Shown here one piece after another: positions 9,314 to 18,738 of a stretch of 36,435 nucleotides of DNA. Origin of the DNA: an uncultured Alphaproteobacteria bacterium. Its GTDB lineage: Bacteria; Pseudomonadota; Alphaproteobacteria; HIMB59; GCA-002718135. How positions within the stretch are numbered: the first letter of the stretch is position 1; every line of letters begins with the position of its first letter. The position numbers were made by a program, and so were the translations under genes. The stretch spans positions 1 to 36,435 of the forward strand of contig CACNUI010000003.1 of NCBI GenBank assembly GCA_902623545.1. The letters are read 5' to 3'. The notes beneath the pieces are model-generated. The model did no database searches and was not told where the DNA came from. It saw only the letters and a program-made list of their open reading frames with translations.

Positions 9314-10516
9314 ATGAATTTTATAGCAGACAGAATAAACCGTATTAAGCCATCAATGACTGTTGGTATTAATATCAAAGCCAAAGCCATGAAGGAAGAG
9401 GGTAAGGATGTAATTGTTCTTGCTGCTGGAGAGCCAGATTTTAATACTCCTAAAAATATACGAGATGCAGCAAATAAAGCAATGGAAGAGGGTAAAACAA
9501 AATATGTACCTGGTAAAGGAACTCCTGAGTTACAAAAAGCCATACAAAAAAAATTTAAAAAAGACAATAATATCGATTATAGTTTAGATGAAATTATTTG
9601 TGGTGTTGGAGGCAAACATATTATTTACAATGCTATGATGGCAACAATCAATTCAGGAGATGAAGTAATTATTGCAGCTCCCTATTGGGTTAGCTATCCA
9701 GATATTGTTTTATTAGCAGAAGGAAAACCTATAATTGTTGAATGCCCAGAAAACCAAAATTTTAAAATTAAACCTGAGCAGCTTGAAAAGTGTATTACGC
9801 CAAGAACAAAATGGTTGATGCTTAATAGTCCTAGTAATCCAACTGGCGCAGTTTATTCAAAAAAAGAATTAAAAGATTTAGCTAAAGTTTTAATTAATCA
9901 TCCAAATGTTCTTATTATGTGTGATGATATTTATGAAAAAATAATTTATGATGAAATTGATTTTCATACCTTGGCATCTGTAGAACCAGCACTAAAAAAT
10001 AGATGTTTAACTCTTAATGGTGTTTCTAAATCCTATTGTATGACTGGTTGGAGGCTTGGTTACTGCGGTGCATCAAAAGAAATTATTGCTGCAATGAATA
10101 AAATTCAATCACAAAGTACGACATCAACATCATCAATTACTATGGCAGCATCAGTTGAGGCAATTAGTGGACCTCAAGATTTTATTTTTGATCACAATAA
10201 AAAATTTATGAAAAGGAGGGATTTAGTAGTAAGTAAATTAAATGATATTGATGGTATTACTTGTTCAAAACCTGATGGAGCATTTTATGTTTATCCAAAT
10301 TGTAAAGGTATCCTTGGTAAAATAACTCCAAATGGAAAAAAAATATCTAGTGATGAAGACTTCATGACATATCTTCTTGAAGATCAGGGTGTAGCTGGTG
10401 TTCACGGTTCAGCATTTGGTCTATCTCCTTATTTTAGATTATCTTATGCTACAAGTTATGAAATTTTAGAAGAAGCCTGCAACAGAATTCTAAATGCTTG
10501 TCGTAAGCTTAAGTAA
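9314..10516 (+). CDS. aspC: Class I PLP aminotransferase, aspartate aminotransferase type
   Basis: A 400-residue fold-type I aminotransferase of the AspC/AatA Igamma group. Features are the N-terminal AAGEPDFNTPKNI, the SPSNPTGAVY motif before the middle, the PLP-phosphate and cofactor region CDDIYEKIIYD, and the Schiff-base lysine in NGVSKSYCMTGWRLGY (about 233-248), with its following arginine. FRLSYATS near the C-terminus carries the substrate-carboxylate arginine. The expected reaction is aspartate plus 2-oxoglutarate to oxaloacetate plus glutamate. Related enzymes of this group can also accept prephenate or aromatic substrates, so that remains possible. The end overlaps the convergent pyruvate kinase gene by 8 bp, leaving no room for a terminator between them. 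Confidence 0.9.
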   Translation: MNFIADRINRIKPSMTVGINIKAKAMKEEGKDVIVLAAGEPDFNTPKNIRDAANKAMEEGKTKYVPGKGTPELQKAIQKKFKKDNNIDYSLDEIICGVGGKHIIYNAMMATINSGDEVIIAAPYWVSYPDIVLLAEGKPIIVECPENQNFKIKPEQLEKCITPRTKWLMLNSPSNPTGAVYSKKELKDLAKVLINHPNVLIMCDDIYEKIIYDEIDFHTLASVEPALKNRCLTLNGVSKSYCMTGWRLGYCGASKEIIAAMNKIQSQSTTSTSSITMAASVEAISGPQDFIFDHNKKFMKRRDLVVSKLNDIDGITCSKPDGAFYVYPNCKGILGKITPNGKKISSDEDFMTYLLEDQGVAGVHGSAFGLSPYFRLSYATSYEILEEACNRILNACRKLK

Positions 10517-11945
10517 GATCTTTGTCTGCAATTATTTCGGCTAACCTCAGTAAATTTGTAGTCCCAGCACTTCCAAATGGTACGCCTGCTGAAATGACAA
10601 CACTATCACCAGGTTGAACTAATTTTTTATTTTTTACCATTGTGCATGCAATTTTCACCATCTCTTGAGCATTTTGTACATCTTCATTTGAATAACAAGA
10701 GTTTACACCCCAGTATAATTGCATTCTCCTAGTTGTTTCAATTTTAGGTGATAATCCAACTATTTGAACTGGGGCTCTTTCCCTTGCCATTCTTCTAGTT
10801 GTTCTTCCACTTACTGAAAAAGTTACAATAGCTTTTGCATTAGATTTTTTTGCTATCGAGTATGCAGCTAATGTTATTGCATCAGTATTATCAACATCAT
10901 CGAGATTATCGTCCTCAATTCGCAAATCATAATTATTTTTATCATTTTCAACAGTTTCGATAATTTTATTCATAGTTTTTACAGCCTCAATAGGATGCGC
11001 ACCTACAGCAGACTCACCTGATAGCATTACAGCATCAGTTCCATCATAAATTGCGTTTGCAACATCTGAAGCCTCAGCTCTTGTTGGGACTAAATTATCA
11101 ATCATACTTTCAAGCATCTGAGTTGCAACAACAACTGGTTTGCCAAAATGTCTACATCTTCTTATGATATTTTTTTGAGCGATAGGAACTTGCTCTGTAG
11201 GCATTTCTACACCAAGATCTCCTCTAGCAATCATAATTCCATCAGCTGCATTTACAATGGCGTCAATATTTTTGACTGCAGCAGGTTTTTCAATTTTGGC
11301 CATTACTAATGCTTTATTTCCAATCATTTTTTTTAACTTATTAATATCTTCTGCTTTTTGAACAAAAGATAGTGCTACCCAATCAACACCCATATCTAAA
11401 GCTTTAATTAAATCTGATTTATCTTTCTTTGTTAAAGCATCAATTGGAAGTATAACATCCGGAATATTTACACCTTTATTATTTGAAATTTCTGAATCAT
11501 TTAAAACTTCTGTTATTAACTGATTTTTATATTGTTCAATAACTTGTAATCTGATTCTTCCATCATTAACCAATAAGATTGAATTTGGAGTTAAATATTC
11601 ATAAATTTCAGAATGTGGAAAATTAACTCTTTTATTATCACCAAGTTCTGATGACAAATCCAAAATAAATTTATCTCCTTTAATTAAATTCTCCTTAGTA
11701 TTTTTAAATGAACCAATCCTTAATTTTGGACCTTGTAAATCAGCTAATACACAAGTAGCATGATTATAAATATCTTCTAAAGATCTAATATATTCAAAGT
11801 TTTTTCTATGTACCTCAATATCTCCGTGAGAAAAATTCAATCTAAATACATCGCAACCTGCTGTAAAAAGATCTTCAATAGTTTTTTTGTTAGATGAGGA
11901 AGGGCCTAAAGTAGCTAAAATCTTAGCTTTTCTATTACGTTTCAT
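10509..11945 (-). CDS. pyk: Pyruvate kinase
   Basis: A 478-residue pyruvate kinase, the last step of glycolysis (phosphoenolpyruvate plus ADP to pyruvate plus ATP). Seen are the opening KILATLGPSSSNKKTIEDL, FRLNFSHG with the conserved substrate arginine, VMAKIEKPAAVKNI containing the catalytic lysine and metal-binding Glu, GIMIARGDLGVEMP, TQMLESMI and TRAEASDVANAIYDGTDAVMLSGE. The C-terminal regulatory domain is complete. It stands alone as a minus-strand unit, divergent from the DUF1244 gene by 54 bp. No Shine-Dalgarno is seen upstream. Together with the phosphofructokinase at 21801 it implies an Embden-Meyerhof route, which is not universal among SAR11-type bacteria. Confidence 0.96.
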   Translation of the reverse strand: MKRNRKAKILATLGPSSSNKKTIEDLFTAGCDVFRLNFSHGDIEVHRKNFEYIRSLEDIYNHATCVLADLQGPKLRIGSFKNTKENLIKGDKFILDLSSELGDNKRVNFPHSEIYEYLTPNSILLVNDGRIRLQVIEQYKNQLITEVLNDSEISNNKGVNIPDVILPIDALTKKDKSDLIKALDMGVDWVALSFVQKAEDINKLKKMIGNKALVMAKIEKPAAVKNIDAIVNAADGIMIARGDLGVEMPTEQVPIAQKNIIRRCRHFGKPVVVATQMLESMIDNLVPTRAEASDVANAIYDGTDAVMLSGESAVGAHPIEAVKTMNKIIETVENDKNNYDLRIEDDNLDDVDNTDAITLAAYSIAKKSNAKAIVTFSVSGRTTRRMARERAPVQIVGLSPKIETTRRMQLYWGVNSCYSNEDVQNAQEMVKIACTMVKNKKLVQPGDSVVISAGVPFGSAGTTNLLRLAEIIADKDLT

Positions 11946-11999
11946 TAAATATTGTTTATATATTATGAAATTGAATTTATATAATCTTATTTACAAAAT

Positions 12000-12290
12000 A
12001 TGAGTAAAAATTTTGATAGAGAATTATTAGCAGATGTTGCTGAAAGATTAATAAATCATCTAAAAAATAGAACAGATGTGCAAAATATAGATTTGATGAA
12101 TTTATCAGGTTTTTGCAGGAACTGTCTTTCAAAATGGTACGTAAGTGCAGCTGAAAAGAAAAATATTTCTATCTCGTATGATGATGCAAGAGAAATGATA
12201 TATGGTATGCCATATTTAGAATGGAAAGAAAAATTTCAAAAAAAAATTACCACGGAACAAAAAGAAAAATTTGATAAAAATCAAGTTTAA
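12000..12290 (+). CDS. DUF1244 family small protein
   Basis: A 96-residue helical protein of the DUF1244 family, recognised by the conserved GFCRNCLSKWY segment (about 37-47) with two cysteines spaced CxxC, followed by the DDAREMIYGMPYxEWKEK stretch. The family is widespread in alpha- and gammaproteobacteria and has no established function; the CxxC could bind metal or be redox-active, but this is not demonstrated here. It has its own short upstream region with a plus-strand TATAAT at 11980-11985 only 14 bp before the ATG and no ribosome-binding site. The stop interlocks with that of the convergent acyl-CoA ligase (TTAA at 12287-12290). Confidence 0.85.
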   Translation: MSKNFDRELLADVAERLINHLKNRTDVQNIDLMNLSGFCRNCLSKWYVSAAEKKNISISYDDAREMIYGMPYLEWKEKFQKKITTEQKEKFDKNQV

Positions 12291-14089
12291 TAAAGTTTTT
12301 CTAATCTTTTTCCATAAGCTTCTTTTACTTTAAATCTTCTCACTTTCATTGATGGTGTCATCATATTATTTTCAATTGTAAACTCGTGATCAATTAAAAT
12401 AAACTTTCTAATTTGTTCTATAGTAGAAAGGTTTTTATTGACTTTATCTACCACATCTCTAATTTTTTTATTAAACAATGTATCTTGTATTATCTCTTTG
12501 AAATCACCATCAACATTATTTTCTTTTGCCCATTGTAAAGCTAATTCTTTATTGGGGACTAAAATGGCAACAAGATAATTTTTGAAATCTCCATATAACA
12601 TTGATTGAGCAATTTCAGGCTCAATATCAAGCTTTGCTTCTATTCTTGATGGTGAAATATTATCTCCTCCAGCATTTACAATAATATCTTTTTTTCTATC
12701 AGTTATCTTTAAATAATTGTCTTTATCAAATTCACCAATATCACCTGTATGTACCCATCCATTTATTATAGTTTTATTAGTTGACTCAGGATCATTCCAA
12801 TAACCATTCATAATTAGTTCACCACGAGCTAAAATTTCTCCATCTTCAGAAATTTTCACTTCATTGCCTTGAAGAACTTTTCCAACAGTATCTAATTTTA
12901 TTTTTTCAGGTGGGTTTGCAGAAATAACAGGAGCAGTTTCTGTTTGTCCGTAGCCTTGAAGTAGAGGAAGACCAAGCGCACTAAGGTATAATCCAACTTC
13001 AAAATTAAGAGCGGCGCCTCCTGATATCAATGCTCTGAGACTTCCACCAAATCTTTTCTTAACTTTTTTTCTTACTATCCTATCCATCAATCCATTCATA
13101 AATCTTTCAGAGAAGCTCATCTGCTCACCAAAATATTTTTTCTTTCCTAGATTTAATGTAATTGCAAAGAAGCGTTGACTTAATTTACTTTGGTTCTTTA
13201 GACCTTGTGAGATACGTGTGTGTAAAGAGTCATAAAACCTTGGAACAGCTGTCATAAAATGTGGCGCTGCCTCTGCCATATTTACTAATAATTTATCTAT
13301 ACTTTCAGCGTAATAGATTTGTGCACCTTGCCCCATTTCTAAAAATTGTAAAGTATGCTCATATGAATGAGATAATGGCAACCATGATAAATATCTAATT
13401 TCTTTTGTTAAATCACTGGTAAGACTTTCAAGTAATTTATCACAGGAAGCACAGTTTCTAAGCATAGCTCCATGACTTAACATCACTCCCTTAGGATTGC
13501 CTCCAGTACCTGATGTATAAATAATACATGCTGTGTCTTTTCTTTTAAAATTTTTTGATAATTCTTCTATTTCATTAGAATTTTTACTTTTTTCTAAATT
13601 GTCATTTATAATTTTATTGTATGATAAAATATTTACAACTTCTGTATAAGTTTCATTATCATCATTAATTTTAATTACGTTTTGACAATGTGAAATTTTT
13701 TCTATTGCAGGTAGAACTTTTTTCATTAACTCATGTGAAGATACTATTGCACACCTAGCTCCAGAATGTTCAATAATATACTTATAGTCATTGGTGGTAC
13801 TAGTTGTATAAGCAGGTACTGAAATTGCTCCAATGGACATTATTGCTAAATCAGTGATTTGCCACTCAGGCCTATTTTCAGATAAAATTAATACTCTATC
13901 TCCTTCTAAAATTCCGATATCTTTTAAGTATGTTGCTAAACTTTCAACTTGTTCTTTTACTTGTAACCAGCTTAAAGAAACATATTTATCATTTTCTTTT
14001 TTCCATAAATACGGCTGATCTTTTAGATCATTTGATTGATGATAAAATACACTCGGTATGCTATTAAATTCGTCAAAATTAACAATCAT
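12287..14089 (-). CDS. Long-chain acyl-CoA ligase (AMP-dependent synthetase)
   Basis: A 600-residue ANL-superfamily enzyme of the long-chain acyl-CoA synthetase (FadD15/FAA-like) type. The P-loop-like AMP motif IIYTSGTGGNPKGVMLSHG lies near residues 189-207, PLSHSYEH is the Ser/His region, GYGQTETAPV near 378 is the A5 motif, and GWVHTGDIGEFDKDNYLKITDRKKD contains the A7/A8 hinge motifs. It should activate fatty acids to acyl-CoA with ATP. A length of about 600 with a long N-terminal region fits the membrane-associated long-chain group rather than acetyl-CoA synthetase. It is a single-gene minus unit with a strong Shine-Dalgarno, divergent from pepF. The C-terminus overlaps DUF1244 by 4 bp. 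Confidence 0.92.
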   Translation of the reverse strand: MIVNFDEFNSIPSVFYHQSNDLKDQPYLWKKENDKYVSLSWLQVKEQVESLATYLKDIGILEGDRVLILSENRPEWQITDLAIMSIGAISVPAYTTSTTNDYKYIIEHSGARCAIVSSHELMKKVLPAIEKISHCQNVIKINDDNETYTEVVNILSYNKIINDNLEKSKNSNEIEELSKNFKRKDTACIIYTSGTGGNPKGVMLSHGAMLRNCASCDKLLESLTSDLTKEIRYLSWLPLSHSYEHTLQFLEMGQGAQIYYAESIDKLLVNMAEAAPHFMTAVPRFYDSLHTRISQGLKNQSKLSQRFFAITLNLGKKKYFGEQMSFSERFMNGLMDRIVRKKVKKRFGGSLRALISGGAALNFEVGLYLSALGLPLLQGYGQTETAPVISANPPEKIKLDTVGKVLQGNEVKISEDGEILARGELIMNGYWNDPESTNKTIINGWVHTGDIGEFDKDNYLKITDRKKDIIVNAGGDNISPSRIEAKLDIEPEIAQSMLYGDFKNYLVAILVPNKELALQWAKENNVDGDFKEIIQDTLFNKKIRDVVDKVNKNLSTIEQIRKFILIDHEFTIENNMMTPSMKVRRFKVKEAYGKRLEKLY

Positions 14090-14098
14090 GCTTTCTAT

Positions 14099-14104
14099 CC
14101 TCCC
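14099..14104 (-). promoter_or_regulatory. Strong Shine-Dalgarno site of the acyl-CoA ligase gene
   Basis: On the minus strand GGGAGG lies 9 nt before the ATG at 14089, close to the optimum and nearly fully complementary to a 16S 3' end. It stands out because most other genes that open a transcription unit in this window show no purine-rich site, and it confirms the chosen start. Confidence 0.8.
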
Positions 14105-14145
14105 TACAAAGCTAAGATATTAGACCTATATCGAAATTATTAAAT

Positions 14146-15942
14146 ATGAAACAAAAATATTATCAAAATTCAACAAAAAATACTCTTGGGAAACTGCCAA
14201 TTTGGAATTTAAAGGATTTATATGAATCGCCAAAAGCCAAGAAACTGAGTAACGATTTAAATAAGCTTAGAATAACTACTAAAAAATTTGAAAAGAAATA
14301 TGAATCAAAAATCACTAAGCTTAGTTCAAATCAGCTCCTAAAAGCTATTATTGAATTAGAGGATATTGATACAAAGATAGATAAAATTATGTCTTATGCA
14401 CACTTATTAGTTGCAGAGGACGGTAATAATGAAAAAAATAAAATTTTTTATCAACAAATGCAGGAGCAAATAACAAATATTGCTTCTTCAATAGTCTTCT
14501 TTAGTCTTGAGATAAATGAAATTTCTGAAAAAAATCTAAAAAAAATTTATGCTGATAACAAACTAAAGATTTACAAAAACTGGATAAAAAATATTAGAAA
14601 ATTCAAACCTTATCAATTGGATGTCAAAACAGAAAAATTACTTCAAGAAAAAAGTATTACTTCTAGATCAGCCTGGGTTAGACTATTTGATGATACAATT
14701 GCCTCTCTTAAATTTCCATTTAAAGGAAAAAATTTATCTAGTGCAGAAATTTTTAATTTTCTTTCTGATAAAAAAGAAATAAATCGTAAAAAATCAGCTG
14801 AGGTAGTATCTACTGTTTTAAAAGATAACATTAGTTTATTTACATCTATTACTAATAATCTAGCAAAAGACAAATCAATCAATGATAAATGGAGAGGATT
14901 ACCAAATCCAGTTAGTTCAAGAAACTTATCTAACGTTGTAGAAGATGAAGTTGTAGAAGCCTTAACTGAAACAATAAAAGAAAATTATCCAAAAATTGCT
15001 CATCGTTATTATAAAATAAAATCTAAATGGCTAAAAAAGAAATCTTTAATGTATTGGGACAGAAATGCACCTCTTCCTTTTCAATCACAGAGTATATATT
15101 CTTGGAAAGATGCAAGACAAATTGTAACTGAGGCTTATTCAAATTTTGATAAAAGAGCAGGAAACATTGTAAATAAATTTTTTGATAATTCATGGATACA
15201 CGCTCCAGTAATCTCAGGCAAATCCCCTGGTGCTTTTGCTGCCTCTACTGTTCCATCAGTTCATCCATTTATACTTGTTAATTATCAGGGTAAAGCAAGA
15301 GATATAGCAACCCTTGCTCATGAACTAGGACACGGAATTCATCAATATTTAGCAGGTCGAAAACAAACTTATTTTAACTCTTCAACACCGTTAACTCTTG
15401 CTGAAACTGCAAGTGTTTTTGGGGAAATGTTAACTTTTAAATCTCTTTTATCTATTACTACAAAGGAAAATGAACGTAAGGGGCTATTAGCAAATAAAGT
15501 CGAAGATATGCTAAACACTGTTGTTAGACAGATTGCTTTTTTTGAATTTGAAAAACGTATTCATCATCAAAGAAAAATCAAAGAATTAAGTGTTGACGAA
15601 ATTTGTGACATTTGGATTGATGTTCAAAAGAAAAGTTTAGGACCATCAATAAAATTCAATGATGATTATAAATATTTCTGGAGCTACATACCCCATTTTA
15701 TTCATTCGCCATTTTATGTTTACGCATATGCTTTTGGTGATTGTCTTGTTAATTCTCTTTTTAATGTTTACGAAAGCAAACTCCCTAAATTTGAAGATAA
15801 ATACATTACCTTGTTAGAGAGTGGTGGTAGTGATACATATGATAAATTATTGAAGCCTTTTGGCTTAAATCCAAAGAAAAAAGATTTCTGGCAAAAAGGA
15901 GTAAATGTTATTGAGAATTTAATTGACCAATTAGAAGAATAA
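14146..15942 (+). CDS. pepF: Oligoendopeptidase F family (M3) metallopeptidase
   Basis: A 598-residue M3B zinc peptidase. The active-site helix is LAHELGHGIHQYL near 391-403, giving HExGH with a Gly in the third variable position, and the third ligand is the Glu in TLAETASVFGEML about 25 residues later. The C-terminal YKYFWSYIPHFIHSPFYVYAYAFGD is the conserved substrate-binding tyrosine/histidine region. It should degrade medium-length peptides in the cytoplasm; there is no signal peptide. It heads a plus-strand run with a UbiB-like kinase starting a few bases after its stop and the transhydrogenase genes behind. No ribosome-binding site is seen before the ATG. Confidence 0.93.
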   Translation: MKQKYYQNSTKNTLGKLPIWNLKDLYESPKAKKLSNDLNKLRITTKKFEKKYESKITKLSSNQLLKAIIELEDIDTKIDKIMSYAHLLVAEDGNNEKNKIFYQQMQEQITNIASSIVFFSLEINEISEKNLKKIYADNKLKIYKNWIKNIRKFKPYQLDVKTEKLLQEKSITSRSAWVRLFDDTIASLKFPFKGKNLSSAEIFNFLSDKKEINRKKSAEVVSTVLKDNISLFTSITNNLAKDKSINDKWRGLPNPVSSRNLSNVVEDEVVEALTETIKENYPKIAHRYYKIKSKWLKKKSLMYWDRNAPLPFQSQSIYSWKDARQIVTEAYSNFDKRAGNIVNKFFDNSWIHAPVISGKSPGAFAASTVPSVHPFILVNYQGKARDIATLAHELGHGIHQYLAGRKQTYFNSSTPLTLAETASVFGEMLTFKSLLSITTKENERKGLLANKVEDMLNTVVRQIAFFEFEKRIHHQRKIKELSVDEICDIWIDVQKKSLGPSIKFNDDYKYFWSYIPHFIHSPFYVYAYAFGDCLVNSLFNVYESKLPKFEDKYITLLESGGSDTYDKLLKPFGLNPKKKDFWQKGVNVIENLIDQLEE

Positions 15943-15947
15943 AATTG

Positions 15948-17291
15948 ATGAAAGATAAAGAAGCAAAATCTCTAACAAAACAACTTACCAGGTATGCTAA
16001 AGTTGGTGGTGTTGTTGGAAAATTAGCCACAAAACTTGCAAGTCAAAGATATTTAGGTGTTAAGTTAAATAAAGAAAAACATGCTTCAGAAATAAGAACT
16101 GCTCTTGGAAGTATTAAAGGACCCTTAATGAAAGTGGCACAATTATCAGCAACTATACCTGACTTACTTCCTGATGAGTATGCTCAAGAGCTTATGCATT
16201 TACAGTCTAATGCTCCACCGATGGGATGGTTGTTTGTTAAAAGAAGAATGGCTGCAGAATTAAAGCAGGACTGGCAAAAAAATTTTATTGAATTTGATAA
16301 AGAAGCAACGAGAGCAGCTTCTCTAGGACAAGTTCATAAAGCTAAAATAAAAAATGATGATATAGTTGCTTGCAAACTCCAATATCCAGACATGGCTTCA
16401 GCAGTTAGTGCTGATCTTTCACAATTAAAAATGATTTTTTCAATTTATCAGTCTTATAATAAAGCGATAAAAACTGATGAAGTATACAAAGAAATCACTG
16501 ATAGACTCAAAGAAGAACTAGATTACGAAAGAGAAAAAAAGTTGATGGCTGTATTTAGAAATATATTTTCAAATATAAATTTTGTTCATGTTCCAAAAAC
16601 CTATGATAAATTATCTACAAAGAGATTACTAACTATGAGCTGGCTAGATGGTGAGCCTATTTTGAATTTTAAAAAATCTCCTAAAGAAACAAGAAATACA
16701 TTGGCGGCTAATATGTATAAAGCATGGTATAAACCATTCTTTGAATACGGAGTACTTCACGGAGATCCACATTTAGGAAATTATTCTGTGCAAAAAAAAG
16801 ACCTTAGTATTAATATATATGACTTTGGTTGTATGAGAATTTTTAATGGTAATTTCATTCAAGGTGTAATTGACTTATATTTTGCTCTTCAAGAAAAAGA
16901 CAATTCAAAGGCAGTTCACGCATATGAGCAATGGGGATTTACAGATATTACAAAAGAGAAATTAAAAGTATTAAATAAATGGGCAGGATTTTTATATTCA
17001 CCTTTGATGGAAGATAAAGTTCAAAAAATACAAGAAAGTGATAGTGGTATATATGGCGCACAAATTGCATCTGAAGTACATCAAGAACTTAAAAAACTAG
17101 GTGGTGTCAAACCTCCAAAAGAATTTGTGTTCATGGATAGAGCAGCAGTAGGACTAGGTTCAGTATTTATGCATTTAAAAGCTGAAGTTAATTGGTACAG
17201 AATATTCCATGAGCTCATTGAAGATTTTAACTCAAAAAAATTAATGAAAAACCAACAAAAAGCTTTAAATTTAGCGAACCTATCAATATAA
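15948..17291 (+). CDS. ABC1/UbiB (AarF) family atypical kinase
   Basis: About 447 residues from the ATG at 15948; a TTG one codon upstream is an alternative. Family hallmarks are the KxGQ-like N-terminal extension (LMKVAQLSATIPDLLP, here with Val-Ala in place of the usual Leu-Gly), the Ala-rich loop AASLGQVHKA replacing the glycine-rich loop, the VACKLQYPDM lysine, the EELDYEREKK glutamates, GVLHGDPHLGNY as catalytic loop and IYDFGCMR for DFG. Members support coenzyme Q biosynthesis or lipid handling, with ATPase rather than protein-kinase activity in well-studied cases. The gene begins directly after pepF and ends 6 bp before pntAA. Whether it is the true UbiB or a paralogue cannot be decided, since no C-terminal transmembrane pair like that of UbiB is evident. 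Confidence 0.85.
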   Translation: MKDKEAKSLTKQLTRYAKVGGVVGKLATKLASQRYLGVKLNKEKHASEIRTALGSIKGPLMKVAQLSATIPDLLPDEYAQELMHLQSNAPPMGWLFVKRRMAAELKQDWQKNFIEFDKEATRAASLGQVHKAKIKNDDIVACKLQYPDMASAVSADLSQLKMIFSIYQSYNKAIKTDEVYKEITDRLKEELDYEREKKLMAVFRNIFSNINFVHVPKTYDKLSTKRLLTMSWLDGEPILNFKKSPKETRNTLAANMYKAWYKPFFEYGVLHGDPHLGNYSVQKKDLSINIYDFGCMRIFNGNFIQGVIDLYFALQEKDNSKAVHAYEQWGFTDITKEKLKVLNKWAGFLYSPLMEDKVQKIQESDSGIYGAQIASEVHQELKKLGGVKPPKEFVFMDRAAVGLGSVFMHLKAEVNWYRIFHELIEDFNSKKLMKNQQKALNLANLSI

Positions 17292-17297
17292 GAACCC

Positions 17298-18419
17298 ATG
17301 CTCTTATCTGCTATTAAAGAAAATGATAACAATGAGACAAGAGTCTCTATCTCCCCTGAGTCAGTAAAGCTTTTTTCTAGACTAGGTTTTGAAGTTATAA
17401 TTGAAAATGGAGCAGGAGAAACTTCAGGATATCAAAATTCAAATTATGAAGAAGCTGGTGCAAAAATTGTGACTAGATCTGAATGCTTGAAGGCTGATGT
17501 TTGTTTATGTGTTAGAATGCCAAGTACTGAAGACATAAATAATTTAAAAAGTAATTCATTACTTATTGGAATTTTAAATCCATATGAAAATAAATCTGAA
17601 TTTTCTAATTTAAACAAAAGCAAAATATCATCTTGCTGTATGGAATTAATTCCTAGAATAAGTAGAGCACAAAGTATGGATGTTCTATCATCCCAAGCTA
17701 ACTTAGCAGGGTATAGAAGTGTAATTGATGCAGCAGAGCAATTTGGAAAAGCTTTTCCAATGATGATGACTGCAGCCGGAAGAGTAAATCCAGCAAAAGT
17801 TATGATACTAGGTGTAGGAGTTGCAGGTTTACAAGCTATAGCAACAGCAAAAAGACTTGGCGCAGTAGTGTCTGCCACTGACGTAAGAGCAGCAACTAAG
17901 GAACAAGTCGAAAGTCTTGGTGGAAAATTTATAATGGTTGAAGATGATGAAGCTCAAAATGCTGAAACTGCAGGTGGTTATGCAAAGGAAATGAGTGAAG
18001 ATTACAAGAAAAAACAAGCTCAATTGATAGCAGAAACAGTTTCAAAACAAGATATAGTAATTTGCACAGCTCTTATTCCTGGAAAAAAAGCTCCAGTTTT
18101 AATTACAGAAGAAATGGTTTCTTCGATGATACCAGGTTCAGTAGTAATTGATTTGGCTGTGGAAGCTGGAGGTAATTGTCCTTTAAGTAAAATGAATGAA
18201 ATAGTAGTGCATAACGGAGTAAAAATTGTTGGTTATGGAAATGTTCCTGGAAGAGTAGCTAAAGATGCATCAGCACTGTATGCTAAAAATATTTTTAACT
18301 TCTTAAGTTTATTAATAGACAAAGAAAATAAAAAAATAAATTTTGATTTTGATGATGAAATAATTAATTCTGTTTTGTTAACGCATGACGGAGATGTAAG
18401 ATTGGAGCAATTTAAGTAG
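17298..18419 (+). CDS. pntAA: NAD(P) transhydrogenase alpha subunit, NAD(H)-binding part
   Basis: A 373-residue domain I of the proton-translocating transhydrogenase, made as a separate polypeptide. It contains the AlaDH/PNT N-terminal fold (KENDNNETRVSISPESV), the RAQSMDVLSSQANLAGYRSV segment, the NAD-binding GVGVAGLQAIATAKRLGAVVSATDVR near 174-199 and the mobile-loop/VEAGGNCPLS region. With PntAB and PntB it transfers hydride from NADH to NADP+, driven by the proton gradient, and is a main NADPH source. The next gene begins 1 bp after its stop. The three-gene split is usual in alphaproteobacteria. Confidence 0.95.
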   Translation: MLLSAIKENDNNETRVSISPESVKLFSRLGFEVIIENGAGETSGYQNSNYEEAGAKIVTRSECLKADVCLCVRMPSTEDINNLKSNSLLIGILNPYENKSEFSNLNKSKISSCCMELIPRISRAQSMDVLSSQANLAGYRSVIDAAEQFGKAFPMMMTAAGRVNPAKVMILGVGVAGLQAIATAKRLGAVVSATDVRAATKEQVESLGGKFIMVEDDEAQNAETAGGYAKEMSEDYKKKQAQLIAETVSKQDIVICTALIPGKKAPVLITEEMVSSMIPGSVVIDLAVEAGGNCPLSKMNEIVVHNGVKIVGYGNVPGRVAKDASALYAKNIFNFLSLLIDKENKKINFDFDDEIINSVLLTHDGDVRLEQFK

Positions 18420-18420
18420 T

Positions 18421-18738
18421 ATGGAAGCACATTCTTCAGAAGTTTTTGTTATTGGACTAACAGTATTTTTCTTAGCTTGTATTATTGGCTATTATGTAGT
18501 TTGGTCAGTTACTCCTGCTTTACATAGCCCATTGATGGGTGTGACAAATGCTATATCAAGTGTAATTATAGTTGGGGCAATATTAGCAGCCGGTCCTCAA
18601 GGTTTTGATACTTCAAAAATTTTTGGACTAATTGGTGTTGTATTAGCTTCAGTTAATATTTTTGGAGGTTTCCTAGTAACATATCGAATGCTCTCTATGT
18701 TTAAGAAAAAAACAAAAAAAACAAAGGAAAAAGAATAA
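18421..18738 (+). CDS. pntAB: Transhydrogenase alpha subunit, membrane part
   Basis: A 105-residue protein with three to four hydrophobic segments corresponding to the C-terminal membrane portion of single-chain PntA. The conserved VTPALHSPLMGVTNAISSVI stretch around 31-50 and the GGFLVTYRMLSMFKKK end are typical. It forms the proton channel together with PntB. The lysine-rich tail (KKKTKKTKEKE) is cytoplasmic. It overlaps the pntB start by one base (TAATG). Confidence 0.94.
   Translation: MEAHSSEVFVIGLTVFFLACIIGYYVVWSVTPALHSPLMGVTNAISSVIIVGAILAAGPQGFDTSKIFGLIGVVLASVNIFGGFLVTYRMLSMFKKKTKKTKEKE

Noticed and set aside
9271-9567. 98-codon minus-strand frame spanning the TauE/aspC junction
   Set aside because: It is antisense to two confidently identified genes and has no start context or family signature.
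17444-17878. 144-codon open frame on the minus strand
   Set aside because: It lies wholly antisense to pntAA in a well-conserved region and its translation has no recognisable family; it is a shadow of the real gene.
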